A stretch of DNA of 59,591 nt from Methanocatella intestini. GTDB taxonomy: Archaea; Methanobacteriota; Methanobacteria; Methanobacteriales; Methanobacteriaceae. The notes beneath the pieces are model-generated. The model had not been told where the DNA came from. It saw nothing but the letters and a program-made list of their open reading frames with translations, and made no database searches. Below are positions 1-8,651 of the stretch, piece after piece; within the stretch, counting starts at the first letter, position 1; each line of letters opens with the position of its first letter. Where the stretch lies: NCBI RefSeq assembly GCF_002252585.1, contig NZ_NQLD01000013.1. The stretch is one strand, 5' to 3'. A program made the translations under genes and the position numbers.

Positions 1-2260
1 ACCACCATAATCAACACTAGCAGAACCACGATTAACAATATCATTAGAATCAAATACAGAATCAGAAACAACTAAATGACCATTGTTGAATACAGCACCA
101 CCATAACTATCAGCAGTGTTATCACTTAATTTAACATCACTTAAAGTTAAAGAACCATCATTATAAATAGCCCCACCTTCAGTAGCCTTACCATTAATTA
201 AAGTAGCATTAGTTAAAGTAACAGTAAATCCTTCACCAATACTGAAAATCCTACCTAAATCTTCTGCACTAATAGTATGACCTTTACCATCAATTCTAAT
301 ATTTTTATTAATAGCAACACCATCTACAAAGCCAGCAGCTTCATCATCAGTCATTGCAATATCAGAATCAAGAGTTAAAATACCATCAACAAGATTTATA
401 GCATTTTGCAAATCAGTGAATGTTTCAATACCTAAATGCAATTCTTTAGAGTTGTGAATAGCTTGTGGAGTATTATTAACAAATTTAGAATCTTCAATAG
501 TAACTACGGGATTATTTATTGCAGAACCAATATCAATAGCTCCACCTTCAACATCAGCAGAGTTATTTTCAAATAATGAATCAGAAATTGCAATATTACC
601 CTCACAAATATATATAGCTCCACCATATTGAGCTTTATTATTAGTAAATTTAGAACCAGTTATAGCACCAGTAATATCTTTACCAGTATCAGTTACTACA
701 ATAGCTGCTCCATTGTTATTATTAGGAGTCATATCACCTTTACCAAATGCAGAGTTTTTATCAAATACACAATCAGATACTGTAAAGTCAGACCCTGCTA
801 CAAAAATACCAGCACCATACAATCCACCATTCTCTTTAAAAGTAGAACCAGATACAGTTAAAGTATTTACATCATCACCAGCAANCAAANNNCCNGNAGT
901 NGNNATAGCTCCACCCCAACGGCCAGNATTATTAACAAAGTAAGAATCGGAAATTGTAGCATCACCAATAGTAGCAATAGCACCAACTAAACGATCACCA
1001 TTCTTATAATTCTTAATATTGTTAGTGAAATTAGAACCAGATACAGTTAAAACACCATCATACCAGTTATAAATCGCTGCACCACCATAATCAACACTAG
1101 CACTACCACGATTAACAATATCATTAGAATCAAATACAGAATTACCAACAACTAAGTTACCATTGTTGAATACAGCACCACCATAACTATCAGCAGTGTT
1201 ATCACTTAATTTAACATCACTTAAAGTTAAAGAACCATCATTATAAATAGCTCCACCCTTATCAGCTTTACCATTAATCAAAGTAGCATTAGTTAAAGTA
1301 ACAGTAAATCCTTCACCAATACTGAAAATCCTACCTAAATCCCTAGCATCAATAGTATGACCTTTACCATCAATTCTAATATTTTTATTAATAGCTACAC
1401 CATCTTTAAAGTTAGCAGCTTCATCATCAGTCATTACAATATCAGAATCAAGAGTCAAAGTACCTCTAACAAGACCAATAGCATTTTGCAAATCAGTAAA
1501 AGTTTTGATACCTAAATCAAGATTTGCTACTCTGAAATTATAAATGGTATCTTTGGAATTGTTAGTAAATGTTGAATCAACAACTGTTAAATTATAATAG
1601 TTATATATAGCTCCACCATATTCTGCAGAGTTACTATCAAATTTAGAATTAATTATTTCTACAGCAGGTTTATTTATCTGTGAATCAACAGCAATAGCTC
1701 CAGCACAATACTCCGCAGAGTTATTTACAAATATTGAATTTTTAATTGTGATTTTTCCTTCACAAATATCAACAGCTCCACTGAAATGAGCTTTGTTATT
1801 AGTAAAGTTAGAATCAGTTATAATACCAGTAATATCTTTACCAGTATCAGTTACTACAATAGCTGCTCCATTGTTATTATTAGGAGTCATATCACCTTTA
1901 CCAAATGCAGAGTTTTTATCAAATACACAATCAGATACTGTAAAGTCAGACCCTGCTACAAAAATACCTGCACCATATAATCCGCCATTCTCTTTAAAAG
2001 TAGAACCAGATACAGTTAAAGTATTTACATCATCACCAGCAAGCAAATAACCTGCAGTTGAGATAGCTCCACCCCAACGGCCAGAGTTATTAACAAAATA
2101 AGAATTTTGTGAAATTGTAGTTTTACCAAGAGAAGTTACAGCACCAACAATATAATCCCCATTTTTATAATTTTTAAGGTTGTTGGAAATAGTACTATTT
2201 TTAATAAATAATGTACTATCATACCAGTTATAGATAGCTGCACCACCATAATCTTCAGAG
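1..2260. repeat. long near-identical intragenic repeats in the adhesin
   Basis: Bases 1-400 match 1081-1480 at an exact offset of 1080 with few differences. Bases 640-960 match about 1800-2120 at an offset of about 1158. A more diverged copy follows from about 2242, roughly 1160 bases further on. The offsets differ by a multiple of three (78 bases), so length change between copies keeps the reading frame. The high identity between neighbouring copies suggests recent duplication or gene conversion. Confidence 0.85.
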
Positions 2261-3984
2261 GCAGAAGAAGTACGTTTGGTTATATCATTACTATCCACTA
2301 TACATTTTTGAATAGTTAAAGTTCCTTTGTTGAATACTGCACCACCCATAGTAGCAGCAGTATTGTCTTTAAAAGCAGTGTTGTATGCATATACAGAACC
2401 AGTATTATATATTGCACCACCAATATCAGCATTACCATTAATTAAATTAGCATTATATATATTTAATTTATCAGCTGTTGAGGTAACATTAAATATCCTA
2501 CCTAAATTATTAGCATTAATAGTAAAACCGTCACATTTAAGATTAACAAGATGGTCAACAACAATACCATTTACAAACTTATCAGCTTCACTATCTAACA
2601 TAGTTACATTAGAACTTAAATGGATATCACCTTCAACCATATTTATAGCTTTTTGCAAATCAGTAAAGGTTTTAATTTCACTTATGTTTAAAGTACCAGT
2701 ATAATACATATAAACCATATTATTAGTAAATGTTGTATCATCATCAATATTTAAAGTATATCCATTATAAATAGCACTACCTTCTTTTTTTGCAGAGTTA
2801 TTGGTAAATGTGGAATTTTTAATATCTAAAGTAGCTTTACCTGTTTTTCCACCTTCATATATAGCACCACCTTGATTAGTTGCAGTATTGTTTATAAAAG
2901 TACAGCTGTCAACACTGGCACTGGAAACACCATTATGATCATCACCTAATCTATAAGCAGCACCATTCTCTGCAGTATTGTTTATAAAATTACAATCAGA
3001 TATTGTACCTTCACAACCATACCATGTAAGAAGAGCCCCTACATTAGGATTATCACTTCCATAACCAACACCTTTATTGTTGGTGAAATTGGTTCCGGAT
3101 ATTTTGAAAGTAGAACCTATAACATTTACAGCTGCACCTTGGAATGCTCTATTTGCATCAAATACTGAATTTTCAATGATAATCTGATTTTTACCTGCGC
3201 TAGTGCAACCTAAAGAAGTTACAGCACCACCATAACATCCGCTGTTATTTCTAAAGTAAGATTTTGAAATTTTAGTATATCCTGTTGCAACTACTACACC
3301 GTCTACAAGATCTCCAACATTATTGTCACGAATAACCATGTTTTTATGGTTATTAATTATTTGTGAATTAGAGATTAATAATGAAGCACCATTATCTGCA
3401 TAGATAGCTGCACCTCCATTATCAATATTTTGACTTCTGAATTGCACATCATTTCCATCAAAAACAGAACTGTCTACAATACAAGTTCCAGTAGTGTAAA
3501 TTGCACCACCATATTTATAGACAGTATTGTTTTTGAAATTCACATTATTTACAATTAAAGTAGAACCATCAAAGTAAACAGCCCCACCATTACTTACAAT
3601 TCCTGAACTATCAGAAACAGGATTTGCATTAATTAAAGTCAAATCATTTAATGTTAATGTAACAGAAGGATCTTTTACTAAAAAAATACTTCCATGACCA
3701 TTAGCATCAATTGTATGACCATTTCCGTTAATTATAGTAGTCTTTGTAATAGAAATACCATAATTATCCTTTTCATCATCTCCATGTTTGACATCATAAT
3801 TAAGCTCAAATACATTTTGAGAATTATCAATGTCTGTTTGTAAAGATGTGAAATCTTTTTGAATTTCATTTGGTGCCTGATAAGTATTATTAGTATCAAC
3901 AGATACATCTTCAGCAGAAACTGCAGACATGCTTAAAAGTACTAATAAAAGAACTAACACACCAATATTCTTTTTTAGACTCAT
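1..3984 (-). CDS. adhesin-like surface protein, N-terminal 1328 codons, C-terminus outside window
   Basis: The frame is open from the ATG at 3984 to base 1, so the gene leaves the window uninterrupted. The product begins with a Sec signal peptide (basic SLKK, a Leu/Val-rich core, then SAVSA before EDVSVD). The rest is repeats rich in Asn, Thr and Gly, with many NNxA..GGAIYN / YGGAV.N units of the kind that form right-handed beta-helices in polymorphic outer-membrane proteins and methanogen adhesin-like proteins. The larger unit (about 360-390 residues) restarts at each FTDLQ(N/K)AI motif; four such starts are visible. An AAAGGAG ribosome site precedes the ATG. The protein is probably secreted and wall-associated, with host or cell-cell contact as the inferred role; no ligand can be named. 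Ten ambiguous bases lie at 885-927. Family assignment is solid; function is not. Confidence 0.9.
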   Translation of the reverse strand, partial: MSLKKNIGVLVLLLVLLSMSAVSAEDVSVDTNNTYQAPNEIQKDFTSLQTDIDNSQNVFELNYDVKHGDDEKDNYGISITKTTIINGNGHTIDANGHGSIFLVKDPSVTLTLNDLTLINANPVSDSSGIVSNGGAVYFDGSTLIVNNVNFKNNTVYKYGGAIYTTGTCIVDSSVFDGNDVQFRSQNIDNGGAAIYADNGASLLISNSQIINNHKNMVIRDNNVGDLVDGVVVATGYTKISKSYFRNNSGCYGGAVTSLGCTSAGKNQIIIENSVFDANRAFQGAAVNVIGSTFKISGTNFTNNKGVGYGSDNPNVGALLTWYGCEGTISDCNFINNTAENGAAYRLGDDHNGVSSASVDSCTFINNTATNQGGAIYEGGKTGKATLDIKNSTFTNNSAKKEGSAIYNGYTLNIDDDTTFTNNMVYMYYTGTLNISEIKTFTDLQKAINMVEGDIHLSSNVTMLDSEADKFVNGIVVDHLVNLKCDGFTINANNLGRIFNVTSTADKLNIYNANLINGNADIGGAIYNTGSVYAYNTAFKDNTAATMGGAVFNKGTLTIQKCIVDSNDITKRTSSASEDYGGAAIYNWYDSTLFIKNSTISNNLKNYKNGDYIVGAVTSLGKTTISQNSYFVNNSGRWGGAISTAGYLLAGDDVNTLTVSGSTFKENGGLYGAGIFVAGSDFTVSDCVFDKNSAFGKGDMTPNNNNGAAIVVTDTGKDITGIITDSNFTNNKAHFSGAVDICEGKITIKNSIFVNNSAEYCAGAIAVDSQINKPAVEIINSKFDSNSAEYGGAIYNYYNLTVVDSTFTNNSKDTIYNFRVANLDLGIKTFTDLQNAIGLVRGTLTLDSDIVMTDDEAANFKDGVAINKNIRIDGKGHTIDARDLGRIFSIGEGFTVTLTNATLINGKADKGGAIYNDGSLTLSDVKLSDNTADSYGGAVFNNGNLVVGNSVFDSNDIVNRGSASVDYGGAAIYNWYDGVLTVSGSNFTNNIKNYKNGDRLVGAIATIGDATISDSYFVNNXGRWGGAXXTXXXLXAGDDVNTLTVSGSTFKENGGLYGAGIFVAGSDFTVSDCVFDKNSAFGKGDMTPNNNNGAAIVVTDTGKDITGAITGSKFTNNKAQYGGAIYICEGNIAISDSLFENNSADVEGGAIDIGSAINNPVVTIEDSKFVNNTPQAIHNSKELHLGIETFTDLQNAINLVDGILTLDSDIAMTDDEAAGFVDGVAINKNIRIDGKGHTISAEDLGRIFSIGEGFTVTLTNATLINGKATEGGAIYNDGSLTLSDVKLSDNTADSYGGAVFNNGHLVVSDSVFDSNDIVNRGSASVDYGG

Positions 3985-4040
3985 GAGATTTTTCTCCTTT
4001 TCTAAAAATTACAATTAAACACATTAAAATTTAAACTGAA

Positions 4041-4090
4041 CTAACAAATAGTTAGACAATGTATATATCTTTTACACAACTTATATAAAA
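4041..4090 (-). promoter_or_regulatory. adhesin promoter with small inverted repeat near the start site
   Basis: Read on the minus strand, a box A element TTTTATATAA lies at 4090-4081. About 25-30 bases downstream, where transcription should begin, is the inverted repeat CTAAC / GTTAG (4041-4045 and 4051-4055, five-base spacer). A repressor site overlapping the start is a reasonable inference. The remainder of the 3985-4348 intergenic region is AT-rich and I see no gene in it. Confidence 0.45.
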
Positions 4091-4348
4091 CTACCTATTT
4101 AATATGAATAAATTAAAATATAACATAATCAATCAAATAGTTAATCAAACAAAAAACCATTTTTAAAATATAAAAATGAACAAAATTAAAATAAACCAAA
4201 TAATAAAAATAAGTAAAAAAAGGTATAGGATTAATAAATAAAAATTAAATTATGTGTAAAAAATAATATTAAAAATAATAATAAGTAAACAAAATATATA
4301 TTAAATAGCTAAAATTTAAAAAACATGATTAAACATAAACTATTTAAT

Positions 4349-5881
4349 TTATAAATTATCAACACATTTTTTAAATTTTGTAGCAGCCTCCCCAATAGCT
4401 ATTACCTTATTACAGTCTAGTTTTAATGCCTGATTAATTCCCTCCCGGACTTCATCAAAAGTTGCACCAAGAGTGCCTTTTTTAACAAAATCATCAACAT
4501 GATTCAGCATAATTTTTTCTTTAAGTTCAGGATGTTCACTTATTTTATCACTAGCTATTTTTTGAGAAGCACTTGAAGCAGGAACAACATATTTGGAAAA
4601 TTCTAAAACATTATCAAATATTTCCAAATCCCCTTTAGCACCGGATTCTGATGAAATTGTAATAACTGTAGTAATATCACCATATAACTTTTTAAATTCC
4701 CGTAAAACCGTTTCAACACCTGCAGGGTTATGTGCAAAATCTACAACAACATCCTTTTCGCCAATGGTGGCTACTTTTTCCATTCTACCGGAAACCCCTC
4801 CAAAAGTAGCTATTGATTCCAATATTTTATCATAAGGTAATTTTAGAAATTCATGAGCTGCAATAATTACGCCTGAAACATTATAAACATTATGAATTCC
4901 ATCAAGAAGCATTTTAACTTCCAGTTTTTCATCTGGAGTATGTAACTCAAAGGATCTATTTTTCAAATCAATATTAGTTGCAATATAATCCAGCTGCGGA
5001 GTTGTTAGACCGCATTCACATAAATAATATCCTGAACCTGAAATAATCTCTTTAACATCAACGGTTTTGCCGCAAACACATTCTTTAGAAGATACACATA
5101 CAGGCATTTCATCTACTCCAAAAGTAATTACTTCACCTGCAAAGTTCAATTCCCTTAAAAGCCCCATAATTGTCGGATCCTGACCGTTTACAATAAGTTG
5201 CTTTCCATTTAATCCTTTTATAAATTCTGCCTTGACATGTGCATACTCCATAAAGCTCCCCAAATCATTTAAATGATCAGGAGTTATATTAGTTATTAGT
5301 CCGGAACTTAACTGAGAATTTCCAACTATTCTCTCAATAGTACCTGGAACTCCAAATGTGCCTACTTCCAAAATTCCCACATCACCATTTAACCGGGACT
5401 GTAAAATTGGAATATACTCGGCATTTCCCTGCATTTTTTCCAAGTTATGTTCAACAGGTACAATATTATTATCACAGGCTATTTTTTTCAAAAGAGTTGT
5501 GGTAGTCGTCTTACCGTTAGTGCCGGTTATTCCAAATACCGGTTTGTTTACTTTAAAAATATCTATAATATCACTAACTTCCAAAACAGGAATGTTTTTT
5601 TCCTGAATAATGTCAAATACTTTAGCTGTTTTAGGTAAACTTATTGGTGGAATTATATAATCTGCTTTTTCAAAAAACTCTTCCGGATGAGATTCATAAA
5701 ATACTTCAATATCATACCCTTCCAAAGATTTTTTAAACCTGCAGTCATTAGCAGATGCCATGTCTGTTCCAATAACATCAAATCCGCGGTCTTTAAGAAT
5801 TCTGGCTACCAGATTACAGTTAGCTCCACAAATCCCAATTACACCAAATGTGGTATCTTTCGAAAAATCAGACTCATTCAT
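4349..5881 (-). CDS. Mur ligase family protein, MurE/MurT-like pseudomurein peptide ligase
   Basis: This is an ATP-dependent amide ligase of the Mur family, expected to add an amino acid to the peptide of pseudomurein in the cytoplasm. It has an N-terminal Rossmann-like domain (to about residue 105), a P-loop GTNGKTT at 120-126, the central ligase domain with TNITPDHLND, and a C-terminal Mur domain (DFAHNPAGVE). Five cysteines at about 262-290 (C..C.C and C.C) form a likely zinc ribbon like that of MurT ligases. I start at the ATG at 5881, which overlaps the TGA of the upstream ligase gene and follows AGAGGGAAG; an in-frame ATG 21 bases earlier is less well placed. It pairs with the neighbouring ligase gene, as in Methanothermobacter where two such genes adjoin. 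Which amino acid it adds cannot be read from sequence. Confidence 0.85.
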   Translation of the reverse strand: MNESDFSKDTTFGVIGICGANCNLVARILKDRGFDVIGTDMASANDCRFKKSLEGYDIEVFYESHPEEFFEKADYIIPPISLPKTAKVFDIIQEKNIPVLEVSDIIDIFKVNKPVFGITGTNGKTTTTTLLKKIACDNNIVPVEHNLEKMQGNAEYIPILQSRLNGDVGILEVGTFGVPGTIERIVGNSQLSSGLITNITPDHLNDLGSFMEYAHVKAEFIKGLNGKQLIVNGQDPTIMGLLRELNFAGEVITFGVDEMPVCVSSKECVCGKTVDVKEIISGSGYYLCECGLTTPQLDYIATNIDLKNRSFELHTPDEKLEVKMLLDGIHNVYNVSGVIIAAHEFLKLPYDKILESIATFGGVSGRMEKVATIGEKDVVVDFAHNPAGVETVLREFKKLYGDITTVITISSESGAKGDLEIFDNVLEFSKYVVPASSASQKIASDKISEHPELKEKIMLNHVDDFVKKGTLGATFDEVREGINQALKLDCNKVIAIGEAATKFKKCVDNL

Positions 5882-7256
5882 ATTTTTTACTTCCCTCTTC
5901 AAGTCCTTTCATGATTTTTTCAACAGTGGTGAGTCTGTCATAAGCTATAAGTGGCCCCATATGCAAAATAATGTCTCCAGGTTTGGAATATTTGAATGTT
6001 AAAGCAGCAGCTTCAGTAATATCTCTGGTAGCTACCTTAACCGCATTCGGATTTTCAACAGCATCTAAAACTTCATATGCCGCATCCATTTCAACTTTCT
6101 GGTTAACTTCATTAAATCCGCTAGCTATTATAACATCTACATATTGTCCAACAAGCTTTCCAACTTCTGCCTTATCTCTTTTAGACAATGTATCAAAATG
6201 ATCTAAAAACAGTACAACATTGTCATCTTTAAAATAATCAAGAGTGATTTTCATTCCATCATATAAAAATGCAGAATCCAGAATAACTTTTCTTCCATTG
6301 TACTCACCAACATCCTCCATATGTGCCGGAAGTCCTTTAAATTCAGATAATGCATCAGTAATATCTTCCTGAGAAACGCCATAAGTTAAAGCAACACTGC
6401 TGGCCCCTACAGAGTTTTCAAAGAAATAGCTGACCATGTGGAATGGTGTTGTAAATTCCCCTTTTGAATATCTGACGGTTAATTTTTCATCACCTGCAGT
6501 TCCAATGAAATCACAGTTATCATCTAAAGCATAATAAAGAGCATTGTCCCTTACCGGAGCTATAATGTCTCTACAGGAATTATTTGCAATAAATATTTCA
6601 CTCATTTTTTCCAAAATCAGTTTACGTTGCTGATATTTCTCAAGAGAACCTCCAAATTCAGACAGATGGTCTTCAGCAATATTGGTTAAAAGACCAATTT
6701 TAATATCCAATTCATCCAGAAGTCCGATAGTTCCATGAGGAAGTTCAAAAATAGCTATATCACAATTTTGAGCTTTACCTTTAACTATGCCATCAATAAT
6801 AGCTTCACTAACTAAATTATTAACTAAAGAAGAACAGGACCATACTTTATAACCTGCCTGTTTAAAAATGCTTGTTGTGATAAATGTAGTAGTTGTTTTA
6901 CCCATAGTTCCCGTGATTCCAATAATATCAACAGGAATTAAATCATTTACCATTTTTGAAAAGTCTTCATTAGTAATAACATCTAAATCAGCTTCAGCAA
7001 CCTTTTTTGCAATAGGTGCACTGTCAGGCAAACTTGGAGCCATATAAACCTTATCAATACCCTCAACAGAAGGATTATCATTTTCCAAATCTAAAACGAC
7101 ACCTTCCTTTTCCATCTGTTTTAAAATACTTTGTACATCCTGTTTAAAATCAGACAAATGTTTCGGATCAGTTATAATAACATTATGATTTTGATTATTA
7201 AGCAACCTTGCAACAGGTCTGCCGGCATTTCCCGCACCAATAACTAAATAATTCAT
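5874..7256 (-). CDS. Mur ligase family protein, second pseudomurein ligase
   Basis: A 460-residue Mur ligase. It has an N-terminal NAD-type fold (VIGAGNAGRPVARLL near the start), P-loop GTMGKTTTT at 116-124, a LLTNIAEDHLSEFG motif matching the Mur central-domain metal/nucleotide region, and a shorter C-terminal domain (ILDSAFLYDG in place of the usual DYAHNP). I prefer the ATG at 7256, eight bases after AGGTGG, over an in-frame GTG 12 bases earlier that overlaps this ribosome site. It overlaps the next ligase by eight bases, so the two are probably translationally coupled. The pair fits stepwise peptide addition to pseudomurein precursors; substrate order is inference. Confidence 0.82.
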   Translation of the reverse strand: MNYLVIGAGNAGRPVARLLNNQNHNVIITDPKHLSDFKQDVQSILKQMEKEGVVLDLENDNPSVEGIDKVYMAPSLPDSAPIAKKVAEADLDVITNEDFSKMVNDLIPVDIIGITGTMGKTTTTFITTSIFKQAGYKVWSCSSLVNNLVSEAIIDGIVKGKAQNCDIAIFELPHGTIGLLDELDIKIGLLTNIAEDHLSEFGGSLEKYQQRKLILEKMSEIFIANNSCRDIIAPVRDNALYYALDDNCDFIGTAGDEKLTVRYSKGEFTTPFHMVSYFFENSVGASSVALTYGVSQEDITDALSEFKGLPAHMEDVGEYNGRKVILDSAFLYDGMKITLDYFKDDNVVLFLDHFDTLSKRDKAEVGKLVGQYVDVIIASGFNEVNQKVEMDAAYEVLDAVENPNAVKVATRDITEAAALTFKYSKPGDIILHMGPLIAYDRLTTVEKIMKGLEEGSKKYE

Positions 7257-7454
7257 AAATTTATCCACCTATAATTATTATATGATTTTATTAAATTTAA
7301 AGTTGAAGACCATTCCTTAAAAAGTTAATTGCATTTAAATAATATTTTTCAATACCAATTATAAACTGTTTCCTATAAAATACGCTTTTAAGAAAAATAG
7401 CTGAAAAGTATTCTATAGAAATTTATTGAAATTTAAAAAAAATAGTGGAAAAAA

Positions 7455-8651
7455 TTATTCAAAGTGAATTAAATTTTCCACATCATCATAAACAACATCA
7501 AGTCCGCACATAGAGGGAACATAATTAGCTGCTTTTGCTGAATTTACACCAATTACTTCAAAGCCCATATCTTCAATAGGCGCTACGACCATACAGGTAT
7601 CACAGACCACATTACCACCTGCATCTTCAATAGCTTTTGTATAACCCATTCTGTCAGCTGTTGCTTTTACGCTAACTGATGTACAAATCCATAATTTATT
7701 TTTAATTGATTTTCCCCTGACAATATTTGCAACTTCTTTTATTTCTTCCAATGAAGCATGAGGACAGCCTAAACAGATTAAATCCGGTTCATCAGCTGTA
7801 GTGGATAATTTGTTACGGGTGTCTAAAATGTCGTCTTCAGAGATTGTAATATGATCATCAGCTTCACTTTTAGCAGCCAATTCATATTCCGGAGTAACGT
7901 TCTCCATATGATAAAGAGCTACTGAACCTGATGAGGCAAGTGCTGCTCCCAATGTTTTTAAATTATTATTGTCAGGAATATTTTTAAGGGTGAAGTAAGG
8001 CACTCCTCCACCGACAATTTTCCCAACAATATATCCGAGAGCTCCGAAATCAGCACCTGCGAGTTCGGTTTCAACATCCACTACTAAATTAGGCTTCCTA
8101 TTTTCATCTAAATGGAATCCATAAAGAGGAGTTTTACCAACAATAGCTGCAGCTAATGCTGCCGGACCACCTTCACGATTAGTTTTAGCACCAATTACAG
8201 AATTAACATAAGCTACTGCTGAAGATTCTGACCAGGACACATGGTCTCTAAATCTGGGAACATTTCCAACAAGATAAGGAGTACAAGTACATGTTTTTGA
8301 GATTCCAAGTTTGCCGTAAGCTTCTACAATCTGATTTTGCTTAACTGAAAATTCTTTTGGGAATCCGAGAGCTTCCCAATTATCCAAATCAGTTCCGGGA
8401 GGATTTAGGGAAGAATTAACACTAGCTACTCCTTTATCATCACCGGCTAAATCCTGAAGATATTCCAGTCCCGCATCACCAATAGTTTTATAAGAAACTC
8501 CTGAAACCTGTGCTGAAGTGATATCCACCAATTTAGAAGCACCATAAATATCTCCTAAAGCTACTAAGATATCCATGCTTTTTCTAACAGTTTCTCCAAA
8601 CTCCCCATCACACATTTGTTCTTCTTTTTTTGTTAAAAACATATTAATCAT
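7455..8651 (-). CDS. aconitase X catalytic domain, phosphomevalonate dehydratase large subunit
   Basis: The 398-residue protein matches aconitase X: MFLTKKEEQMCDGEFGETVRK-type start, SSLNPPGTDLDNW, CTCTPYLVGNVPRFRDHVSWSESSAVAYVNSV and a late CLGCPHASLEEI Fe-S/active-site segment. In archaea the large AcnX subunit with a small DUF126 partner dehydrates 5-phosphomevalonate in the modified mevalonate pathway to isoprenoids, needed for archaeal lipids and undecaprenyl carriers. The small subunit is not in this window. The ATG at 8651 overlaps the stop of the recJ-like gene; a second ATG nine bases later is also possible. The Fe-S cysteines in CTCTPY, CLGCPH and CDTCMV are present. Confidence 0.85.
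   Translation of the reverse strand: MINMFLTKKEEQMCDGEFGETVRKSMDILVALGDIYGASKLVDITSAQVSGVSYKTIGDAGLEYLQDLAGDDKGVASVNSSLNPPGTDLDNWEALGFPKEFSVKQNQIVEAYGKLGISKTCTCTPYLVGNVPRFRDHVSWSESSAVAYVNSVIGAKTNREGGPAALAAAIVGKTPLYGFHLDENRKPNLVVDVETELAGADFGALGYIVGKIVGGGVPYFTLKNIPDNNNLKTLGAALASSGSVALYHMENVTPEYELAAKSEADDHITISEDDILDTRNKLSTTADEPDLICLGCPHASLEEIKEVANIVRGKSIKNKLWICTSVSVKATADRMGYTKAIEDAGGNVVCDTCMVVAPIEDMGFEVIGVNSAKAANYVPSMCGLDVVYDDVENLIHFE

Noticed and set aside
1..2260. CRISPR-like array suggested by regular repeats
   Set aside because: Repeat units exceed 1 kb, are coding and contain no short repeat-spacer pattern; no cas genes are present.
628..2704. Several plus-strand open frames within 0.6-2.7 kb
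   Set aside because: They are antisense shadows of the adhesin repeats, recurring with the same period as the repeat units.
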